A DNA stretch of 64,000 bases, taken from contig NZ_JAYRJY010000001.1 in assembly GCF_041906005.1 (NCBI RefSeq), positions 248,001 through 312,000 on the forward strand, in the 5' to 3' direction. The first letter of the stretch is position 1. Every line of letters begins with the position of its first letter. Origin of the DNA: Ferrovibrio sp041906005. Its GTDB lineage: Bacteria; Pseudomonadota; Alphaproteobacteria; Ferrovibrionales; Ferrovibrionaceae. A program made the translations under genes and the position numbers. Of this stretch, positions 58,192 to 64,000 are shown in pieces. The notes under the pieces are model-generated. The model was not told the origin of the DNA. It saw only the letters and a program-made list of their open reading frames with translations, and ran no database searches.

Positions 58192-58743
58192 ATGCGGGGC
58201 GTATATCTGGCGATTCTGCTGGCGGTTCTGGCCAGCGGCTGTACCCGGCAACAGCCGGGACACCCGGTGCAGCTGGCTGTGGTCAGCCCGAACGGCGAAC
58301 CGCTCGGCCGCGCCGGCGATGCAACCGCCTGTGAGGAACTGCTCGGCAACTGGTTCAGCCGCGCCGACCGCGACCACGACGGCCGGTTGTCGGAAGCCGA
58401 ATGGCTGGCCGATTCCGATACCTGGTTCGGCCGGGCGGACGCTGATCACGATGGTTTCGTCACGGTCAGCGAACTGACGCTGCTGCGGCGCAGCCTGGAG
58501 CCGGCTGGCTCTGGCCAGCCTCAAGGCAATTCACCGGGCAATCCACCGGGCAATCCCCGCGACAGCCGCAGCCGTACGGTGATCGACCGCAGCCCCGATC
58601 CGGTAATGGCCGCCGACACCAATCTGGATTTCCGGGTGAGCGCGGCCGAGGCCCGCCTGCTCAGCGAGCGCCGCTATGCCCTGAAGGCGCGCGATGGTGC
58701 TGTGGAGCGTGGCGCCGTGCTGTCCGATTGCCGGCGCTATTGA
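58192..58743 (+). CDS. EF-hand lipoprotein in the flagellar locus
   Basis: 183 residues. The signal peptide ends in a lipobox L-A-S-G-C17. Two canonical EF-hand loops are D59-R-D-H-D-G-R-L-S-E-A-E70 and D83-A-D-H-D-G-F-V-T-V-S-E94; a third, D142-T-N-L-D-F-R-V-S-A-A-E153, lacks the central Gly. A Gly/Pro/Asn linker separates the second and third. It should be an outer-membrane-anchored calcium-binding protein. It follows flgL by 40 bases on the same strand and so may be co-transcribed with hook genes. No close functional analogue is recognised. Confidence 0.82.
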   Translation: MRGVYLAILLAVLASGCTRQQPGHPVQLAVVSPNGEPLGRAGDATACEELLGNWFSRADRDHDGRLSEAEWLADSDTWFGRADADHDGFVTVSELTLLRRSLEPAGSGQPQGNSPGNPPGNPRDSRSRTVIDRSPDPVMAADTNLDFRVSAAEARLLSERRYALKARDGAVERGAVLSDCRRY

Positions 58744-58745
58744 AA

Positions 58746-60161
58746 TCAGGCGAACAGGTTCAGCAGGTAACTGTCCTTGCCGCCGCTGCTGGCCTCGCTG
58801 TCCTTGATGCTCAGGTAACGCTGCACCATTTTCTCGACCAGGTCCGGGTCGCTTTTCAATTCGTCGATATCGACCTTCTTTTCCACCGTGGCGATCTGTG
58901 CCTCGGTCTCCTGGTAGGCCATCTCGGCGGGGATGTAATTCGCCACCGTGATCACCTCGCGCAGCACCGAATCGCCCAGTAGCTGTACCGTGGTGCTGAC
59001 ATCCTCCAGCCGGCGCTTGAATTCGATGGCAACGCGCACGCCGGGAGCCTGTTCGTCCAGGTATTTTTCGTATTCGGTCTGCTGGAATCTCTCCACCACA
59101 TCATCGACGGTGGGAGAGCTGGTCAATTGCGTCGTGCCGAAGATGTAAAAGCTGAAATCCTCGGTCATCTCCTGATAACGCGGGTCCTGAAAGCGGTTGG
59201 CCAGCGAGTCGCTGTCGGTCAGGTCGCTTTCCAGAATCTTGCGGATCTTGCCGGGATACTGGGCCTCGCTTTCCATATCGTAGGCTTTGAGGATGAAGTT
59301 CAGCAGACGCTGGTTGGCGAACAGATCGTCCACGCTCTCCACCGTGCCGATATTCTCCCGATAATACTCCACCTCGCTCTGGATATCGGTGCGGGTCTTG
59401 AACCGCTCGAATTCCTCACCCTCATAGGCATAGGATTCTTCGGCCTCGGTCGCGGTCAATTCGCTGAGCAGGGTCTTGCCCAGGGCCGCGTTATAGGCAC
59501 TGGCGTCGCCGGACACCACGTCGGTACCGGCGACCAGAGCGCCATCGCTGTCGAGCATGGCCTGCCCGCTGACATCCAGCGTCAATCCTCTCAGTTTCGC
59601 CAGACCGGCCGGCAGGTCGGTCACGCCGCTGCCGTCATTCACCAGATTGCCATCGGCGTCGACGCCGACCGTATTGCCGCTGGTATCGACCAGTGTGCCG
59701 CTGGCGCCAAAGCTGTATTTGCGCGCCAGCTCCTGCTCGGCCCATGTTCCCTGCCGGGCCACGGAGCTGGGGTCGCTCATATCGCTGGTCAGGATATCGC
59801 GCAGATGCTGCCGGTCGGAATCATAGAGATCTTCCATGCCATTGGCATAGGCGATCACCTTCAGGAACCGGTCGTCATTGATCAGTTCGTCCACCGTGGT
59901 GGCGCTGGCCGCCCGGTTCTGGAAATAGGCAACATCATTGGCAATCTGGGCGTTGATCTGCTTGTATTGCGCATTGCGCACGCGGATCGCCGCATTCTCC
60001 ATCTCGCGGATCTGCGTCTTTATCTTCTCGGCTTCGGCCTGCTCGGCCTGCTCGTCGGCATTCTCGTCGGCCTGCCGTTCGAGTTTCTTGTACATCGCCA
60101 GCGCCGACATCGTGCCGGTGCTGCTGGTATTGCTATAGAGGATGCTGAGATCGATGCTCAT
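58746..60161 (-). CDS. DUF1217 flagellar-associated protein
   Basis: 471 residues with tandem repeat-like helical units: D-E-L-I-N-D-D-R-F-L-K-V-I-A-Y-A-N-G-M-E-D-L and D-D-L-F-A-N-Q-R-L-L-N-F-I-L-K-A-Y-D-M-E-S-E, each followed by I-R-K-I-L-E-S-D-L-T-D type sequence, which define DUF1217. The N-terminus has a charged coiled coil (about 24-75). No signal peptide. DUF1217 genes occur in alphaproteobacterial flagellar clusters, with a suggested role in hook or filament export or regulation. Convergent with the EF-hand lipoprotein gene, stops two bases apart. Confidence 0.82.
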   Translation of the reverse strand: MSIDLSILYSNTSSTGTMSALAMYKKLERQADENADEQAEQAEAEKIKTQIREMENAAIRVRNAQYKQINAQIANDVAYFQNRAASATTVDELINDDRFLKVIAYANGMEDLYDSDRQHLRDILTSDMSDPSSVARQGTWAEQELARKYSFGASGTLVDTSGNTVGVDADGNLVNDGSGVTDLPAGLAKLRGLTLDVSGQAMLDSDGALVAGTDVVSGDASAYNAALGKTLLSELTATEAEESYAYEGEEFERFKTRTDIQSEVEYYRENIGTVESVDDLFANQRLLNFILKAYDMESEAQYPGKIRKILESDLTDSDSLANRFQDPRYQEMTEDFSFYIFGTTQLTSSPTVDDVVERFQQTEYEKYLDEQAPGVRVAIEFKRRLEDVSTTVQLLGDSVLREVITVANYIPAEMAYQETEAQIATVEKKVDIDELKSDPDLVEKMVQRYLSIKDSEASSGGKDSYLLNLFA

Positions 60162-60301
60162 CGCCTGCCGCCTTCTGCCGCCATGGCACCGGCCCGCGAT
60201 GACGGGCCTGGCGCGATGGAGCCAGTCTAGGCGGCAGAGCGACAGCCTTAAGCAGGATCAGCGTTGCGACACACAGCGTAACAATCTTTCAGGGATTAAC
60301 C

Positions 60302-61021
60302 TTAAGCAGCCTGCATGGCCGGCGAGAGCAGGCCATCGGCGAAATCCACCGCCGCTTCCGCATGCAGCAAGGTGGAATCGAATACCGGCAGATCGGTATG
60401 GCTTGGACCGATCAGCAGGCCGATTTCGGTGCAGCCGAGGATCACCGCATCGGCACCAGCCGCGCGGCCGCGTTCGATCACGTCGAGATACCCCTGCCGC
60501 GATTGCGACCTGACGATGCCGCAGCACAATTCCTCGAAGATCACATCATGCACCAGGCCGCGATCCGCCGCCTCGGGCACCATAGCCTCAATGCCAAAGC
60601 GATCGGCCAGACGGGTACGATAGAAATCCTGCTCCATCGTGTATCGCGTGGCGAGCAGCAGCGGGCGTTTCGCGCCGGCATCCGCCAGGGCGCGCCCCAC
60701 CACATCGACGATATGGATCAGCGGCACACCGGCCTTCTCTGCCACGGCATCAGCCACCTTGTGCATGGTGTTGGTGCAGATCAGCACGCAATCGGCGCCG
60801 GCACCGGCCAACTGATTGCCGATCCGGGCCAGCGCATCGGCAGCCTGATCCCAGCGGCCGGCCTGCTGCAAGGCCACGATGCGGCTGAAATCCACCGACC
60901 GCAGCAGGATTTCGGCCGAGGCCAGGCCGCCATGCCGGCGGCGTACCGCCTCGTTGATCTGACGGTAATAAACCGCCGTGCTTTCCCAGCTCATGCCGCC
61001 GATCAGACCAATGGTTTTCAT
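60302..61021 (-). CDS. aspartate/glutamate racemase family protein
   Basis: 239 residues. M-K-T-I-G-L-I-G-G-M-S-W-E-S-T is the family N-terminus; the two catalytic Cys are in C-T-N-T-M-H-K and L-G-C-T-E-I. Related to YgeA-type broad racemases and aspartate racemase. GGGGG lies upstream of ATG 61021; an upstream in-frame start at 61114 is in promoter-like DNA. Divergent from an Lrp-family gene that may control it. Confidence 0.9.
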   Translation of the reverse strand: MKTIGLIGGMSWESTAVYYRQINEAVRRRHGGLASAEILLRSVDFSRIVALQQAGRWDQAADALARIGNQLAGAGADCVLICTNTMHKVADAVAEKAGVPLIHIVDVVGRALADAGAKRPLLLATRYTMEQDFYRTRLADRFGIEAMVPEAADRGLVHDVIFEELCCGIVRSQSRQGYLDVIERGRAAGADAVILGCTEIGLLIGPSHTDLPVFDSTLLHAEAAVDFADGLLSPAMQAA

Positions 61022-61169
61022 GGAAGCCCCCAGAATCGAAATCGGCCTCAGAGTAGCGGCCCGGAAGCGATAAATGCGTGCAAAGTCAGGCGTATATAAA
61101 CTGGAAACCGACAAATAATTTCGGTTATATAGAAAATATCGAATTTATTTTCGACAATACGGCGAAACC
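61022..61169. promoter_or_regulatory. divergent control region of the racemase and Lrp genes
   Basis: An AT-rich 148-base gap. AACCGA (61106-61111) / TCGGTT (61121-61126) and TCGAA (61139-61143) / TTCGA (61150-61154) are perfect short inverted repeats. Tandem weak dyads with similar spacing in divergent promoters are typical Lrp/AsnC sites, so the Lrp-family protein may regulate both genes. Confidence 0.45.
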
Positions 61170-61631
61170 ATGCTCGATCCGCGCGACCGCAAAATTCTTG
61201 ATGTTTTACAAGAGGATGCCGCCATCCCCATCGCCGATCTGGCCGAACGGACGGCCCTCTCGGTTTCGGCCTGCTGGCGCCGCATCCGCCGGCTGGAAGA
61301 GGACGGGCTGATCGCCAAACGCGTCGCCCTGCTGGACCGGCGCAAGGCGAAGGTGCCGACCACGGTATTCGTCAGCGTGCGCACTTCGCGACATTCGATG
61401 GAATGGCTGGAGAAATTCCGCCAGGCCATCGCCGATATCCCGGAGATCGTCGAGGCCTATCGCCTGACGGGCGAGATCGATTACCTGCTGCGCATCACCG
61501 TGCCCGACGTGGAAACCTATGACGCGGTCTACAAGCAGCTCATCTCGCGGCTCGACTTCACCGACATCTCTTCCTTCATCAGCATGGAAGAACTGAAATT
61601 CACCACCGCGATCCCGACGAAATACGCCTGA
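61170..61631 (+). CDS. Lrp/AsnC-family transcriptional regulator
   Basis: 153 residues: N-terminal HTH (L-D-P-R-D-R-K-I-L-D-V-L-Q-E-D-A, then A-L-S-V-S-A-C-W-R-R-I-R-R-L-E-E-D-G-L-I) and C-terminal RAM effector domain (V-E-A-Y-R-L-T-G-E-I-D-Y-L-L-R-I-T-V-P-D). Length and order are standard. It likely senses an amino acid, possibly aspartate or glutamate given its neighbour. Confidence 0.94.
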   Translation: MLDPRDRKILDVLQEDAAIPIADLAERTALSVSACWRRIRRLEEDGLIAKRVALLDRRKAKVPTTVFVSVRTSRHSMEWLEKFRQAIADIPEIVEAYRLTGEIDYLLRITVPDVETYDAVYKQLISRLDFTDISSFISMEELKFTTAIPTKYA

Positions 61632-61669
61632 CCGATACTCATCAGGCTGGCAGTCCGGGTTTGCGGAGA

Positions 61670-62872
61670 TCAGCGCTCGGGAACCTTGAATCCCAGATAG
61701 ATGCCCCCGCTGATCCCCATCAGGGCGAGAAGATTGGCGCCGAATTGCGGCATCTGCAAATCCCAGTAGACGCGGAAGATGTAGATCATGCCGAGGATGG
61801 CGGTCCACGCCAGCATCTGGAACCGATGAACCGTGGCGCCAGCCGCGTCATTGATCAAATCGCGGATGAATCCTTTGGAACGATATGGTTCGGTCAGATC
61901 CAGATAGCGGCGATGCAGCTCGGATAGCGTATTAACCGGCATCTCTGTCTGCTCGTCGCCGGCCGCTGGTGGAATGTCGAAATGCCGGCCGACCTCATGG
62001 CCGCCCTTGCCGCCTCTGACCAGCGCTTTCAGCCGGGCGGCATCATGGGCATCGCGAATGCCCATCGCACTCAGCCGCGCCTCCACATCGGCAGCCGACG
62101 ATTGCTTGCTTTGATCCACCATCACGGCGGCAAGCGATGTGCCGGCCGAAATGCCAAGCAGAATGAAAGTCTCCGGATTGAGGGATTTCAACTGGCCGGT
62201 CACGGCCCAGATGAACACGAAGGCGGCGAAGATCAGGCAGAACCAGACCGACATCTGCAGCTTGCCCAGGCAAAACGGCAGATCGGAGGCAGCAACCTGT
62301 GAAACCGCAGACCGATTGCGCAGGGCGGAGCTGCGCAGCCCGATATAAAGAACGCAGGCAATGACCGCCAACGCGGCGCCGAAACCAAACAGCATCCATT
62401 CGTCTTCATAGCGCAGCAGGCGGAAGCTTGGCGGCAACGGTTCCTCCTCCGTGCCAGCCATGATGCTGCGGCCGGCATACTCAACATCGAAGGGCACGTT
62501 GATGACCTGCGTGGTGGCAAAAGGCGAGCCGAGCAGGCGAGACCACATTTCCCGATTGACGTCGCGGGCGTCATCGTGGCTGCCGACACCGAAGAGGAGC
62601 GGAAATACCACCAGCCGCGAGCTTTCGATGATGCGTGGCACCATATCGACAGGTGCGCCGTCGATCTTCAGTTTCAGCTTGGTTTCATCCAGGTTCTCAG
62701 CCCCGTTCAGAGTGAAGCAGAGATTGCCTTCCAGCGCCGGCGGATAGACACAGTTCCAATTATCGGAAAAGAGGCTGAGCCGGGTAGGCTTTTCGCTTTC
62801 CGCCGTCAGGCCTTGCGCCGGAAACATGAAAACAGCAAGAAGCAGAGCCGTATATGTCATCAAGCGTCGCAT
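61670..62872 (-). CDS. membrane protein of unknown function (400 aa)
   Basis: A signal peptide (M-R-R-L-M-T-Y-T-A-L-L-L-A-V-F-M-F) is followed by a periplasmic domain with two Cys (N-W-N-C-V-Y, N-L-C-F), then four probable membrane helices (about 160-180, 205-225, 235-255 and near 350-385) and a cytoplasmic segment with R-L-K-A-L-V-R-G-G-K-G-G-H-E-V. I recognise no family. Convergent with the Lrp gene. Its ribosome-binding site lies in a perfect 13-bp hairpin. Confidence 0.75.
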   Translation of the reverse strand: MRRLMTYTALLLAVFMFPAQGLTAESEKPTRLSLFSDNWNCVYPPALEGNLCFTLNGAENLDETKLKLKIDGAPVDMVPRIIESSRLVVFPLLFGVGSHDDARDVNREMWSRLLGSPFATTQVINVPFDVEYAGRSIMAGTEEEPLPPSFRLLRYEDEWMLFGFGAALAVIACVLYIGLRSSALRNRSAVSQVAASDLPFCLGKLQMSVWFCLIFAAFVFIWAVTGQLKSLNPETFILLGISAGTSLAAVMVDQSKQSSAADVEARLSAMGIRDAHDAARLKALVRGGKGGHEVGRHFDIPPAAGDEQTEMPVNTLSELHRRYLDLTEPYRSKGFIRDLINDAAGATVHRFQMLAWTAILGMIYIFRVYWDLQMPQFGANLLALMGISGGIYLGFKVPER

Positions 62873-62902
62873 CGCGCCATTCTCCTGCTGAGAATGGCGC
62901 GA
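62872..62902 (-). promoter_or_regulatory. perfect hairpin over ribosome-binding site and start codon
   Basis: TCGCGCCATTCTC (62872-62884 on the plus strand) is the exact reverse complement of 62890-62902, with a five-base loop. On the minus-strand mRNA the right arm ends on the A of the start codon (62872) and the AGGAG motif spans loop and stem, so translation should be blocked when the RNA is folded. Confidence 0.6.
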
Positions 62903-62983
62903 CGCTAACACAGGGCATCCCGAGCAAAAGATGCCATAAGCTATGATCGCGGGCCAGGTTATGCGTGAGCGGCGCGGCCAGAC

Positions 62984-63367
62984 TTAACGCCGTGCCGCCG
63001 CGATAACCTCCATTTCAATCCGCACAGGCGCAATCAGATCGGCTACGACGGTCGAACGCGTTGGCGGCCGCTCGGTGCCGAAGACCTGTGCATAGGTTGC
63101 GTTGAAGGCCGGATAATCTGCCTTGTCGGTGAGCCAGACCGTGACCTTGACGATATCGCCCAGCTCGCAACCCGCCTTTTTCAATTCGGCCTCGATCATG
63201 CCGATCACGTATCGCGTCTGCCCGGCAATATCAGGGGCAGCGGGCTGGCCGTTCAGCATCGGCACCTGTCCGGCGACAAAGACCAGGGCTCCGTCGACGC
63301 GGATGACCGGGGTGATGGGTTGGGCCTGTCCTCCGCGAAGGACAGGCCCGCCAATATGCTCGATCAT
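62984..63367 (-). CDS. ridA: RidA-family protein
   Basis: 127 residues. V-F-V-A-G-Q-V-P, G-Q-T-R-Y-V-I-G-M-I-E-A-E-L-K-K-A-G, V-K-V-T-V-W-L-T-D and P-P-T-R-S-T-V-V (conserved Arg) mark the RidA/YjgF fold, which hydrolyses reactive imines and enamines. The ATG overlaps the stop of the solute-binding protein gene (ATGA), so it is coupled. Family members outside the RidA core may not deaminate 2-aminoacrylate. Confidence 0.88.
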   Translation of the reverse strand: MIEHIGGPVLRGGQAQPITPVIRVDGALVFVAGQVPMLNGQPAAPDIAGQTRYVIGMIEAELKKAGCELGDIVKVTVWLTDKADYPAFNATYAQVFGTERPPTRSTVVADLIAPVRIEMEVIAAARR

Positions 63368-64000
63368 TCCGGCTTGATCCCGGCTGCCTGCACCACGGCC
63401 TTCCATTTGGCAACCTCGGCGGCAACATAAGCCTTCGACTCATCGGGCTTGCGTGCCTCCACCATGAAGCCGCGCTCGGTGAAGAAGGTTTTCAGGTCAT
63501 CCGCAGCCAGCGCCTTGGATACTTCCTGGTACAGGCGCGTCCGGATGGGCTCCGGAATTCCAGCGGGTGCGAAGACACCCTGCCAGGAAGTCGCCTCGTA
63601 TTTCGGCAAGGCGGCCTCGGCCACGGTCGGTGTATCGGGCAGCATGGGATGACGGGTCAGGGACGTCACGCCCAGCGCGCGCAGCCGGCCCGATTTCACA
63701 TGCTCGAGAACGACCAGAAGATCGCCGAACATGCTGTCGATCTGGCCGCCAAGCAGGTCCTGCAGGGCAGCCGCGCTGCCCTTGTATGGCACATGCTCCA
63801 GCTTGACCTTGGCCTCCAGTCCGAACAATTCGCCGGCCATATGCATCGAGGTTCCGATGCCGGGCGAACCATGGGTGAAGGTACTCGGTTTCGCCTTGGC
63901 GTAGTCGATCACATCCTTCACGGATTTGAAGTTGCTGTTGGCATTCACCACGAGCACCAGCGGCGAACTGACCACCAGGCTGATCGGCGCGAAATCCTTC
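63364..64000 (-). CDS. TctC/Bug-family solute-binding protein, 5' end outside window
   Basis: The visible 211 residues are the C-terminal two-thirds of a tripartite tricarboxylate receptor: T-H-G-S-P-G-I-G-T-S-M-H-M-A-G-E-L, H-V-P-Y-K-G-S-A-A-A-L-Q-D-L-L-G-G-Q-I-D and G-V-F-A-P-A-G-I-P. The signal peptide and start are beyond position 64000. Binds a carboxylate ligand in the periplasm; the substrate is unknown. Coupled to ridA. Confidence 0.88.
   Translation of the reverse strand, partial: KDFAPISLVVSSPLVLVVNANSNFKSVKDVIDYAKAKPSTFTHGSPGIGTSMHMAGELFGLEAKVKLEHVPYKGSAAALQDLLGGQIDSMFGDLLVVLEHVKSGRLRALGVTSLTRHPMLPDTPTVAEAALPKYEATSWQGVFAPAGIPEPIRTRLYQEVSKALAADDLKTFFTERGFMVEARKPDESKAYVAAEVAKWKAVVQAAGIKPE

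Noticed and set aside
60162..60301. Sigma-54-like sequence AGGCTGT-N4-CTGCC upstream of the DUF1217 gene
   Set aside because: The GG-GC spacing is right, but TGGCACG and TTGC are each matched poorly, so it is not listed as a promoter.

Overview
This GC-rich 64 kb window reads as a chromosomal segment of an alphaproteobacterium, most likely a motile, microaerobically capable member of the Rhodospirillales or a close relative. The reasons are the rpsF-rpsR-DUF2232-rplI-dnaB ... alr-mlaEF-radA-cvpA-purF gene order, a haem-PAS FixL with FixJ and FixK, flagellar genes behind sigma-54-type promoters, a DUF1217 flagellar protein, and an intergenic palindromic repeat whose spurious translation begins MAGLDPAIH. 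No phage, plasmid, transposase, rRNA, tRNA or CRISPR array was seen. The assignment is by recognition of protein families; no search was run.

Layout. 1-5.4 kb: a SPOR-like lipoprotein (cut by the left edge), tusA, a YeeE/YedE sulfur transporter, ccdA and the tungstate ABC transporter tupBCA, preceded by a perfect 15-bp palindrome. 5.4-14.3 kb: accessory metabolism (SnoaL-like protein, serine hydrolase, SRAP DNA-protein crosslink protein, SDR, ethanolamine ammonia-lyase eutBC, FMN-binding glutamate-synthase-like protein), a soluble chemoreceptor-like protein with reversed domain order, and an rRNA methyltransferase of RlmM type. 14.3-15.1 kb: a VapBC/FitAB-type toxin-antitoxin pair translationally coupled to that methyltransferase. 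15.4-31.4 kb: the core housekeeping block, interrupted by a chemoreceptor-cheW pair, a Spy-like periplasmic protein, a ZIP transporter and an EamA exporter.

31.4-45.3 kb: dehydrogenases, a hydratase-like protein, an EamA transporter, flavocytochrome c sulfide dehydrogenase (fccAB), a structured intergenic region that may encode a minus-strand small RNA, hemN, an Old Yellow Enzyme, a type III polyketide synthase with an isoprenylcysteine-methyltransferase-like partner, kup and ggt. 45.4-48.8 kb: fixK, a single-domain receiver, fixJ and fixL. 49-60.2 kb: flgD, a glycosyltransferase, an OmpR/EnvZ-type pair, a short hook-type protein, flgE-flgK-flgL, an EF-hand lipoprotein and a DUF1217 protein. 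60.3-64 kb: Asp/Glu racemase with divergent Lrp regulator, an unknown membrane protein, RidA and a TctC solute-binding protein (cut by the right edge).

How it fits together. The FixL haem ligand and neighbouring Arg, the FixK recognition helix (E-x-x-S-R), a FixK-type box in the fixK leader and another upstream of hemN suggest an oxygen-responsive circuit controlling anaerobic haem synthesis. A motif shared by the fixK and receiver-gene upstream regions is a candidate FixJ site. Two well-matched sigma-54 promoters face opposite ways in the hook-gene intergenic region. Sulfur handling recurs (TusA, YeeE, CcdA, FccAB). The strongest less-expected signals are the sRNA candidate at 36.9-37.1 kb, two perfect hairpins that cover ribosome-binding sites (5370-5405 and 62872-62902), the reversed chemoreceptor, and the toxin-antitoxin-rRNA methyltransferase unit.
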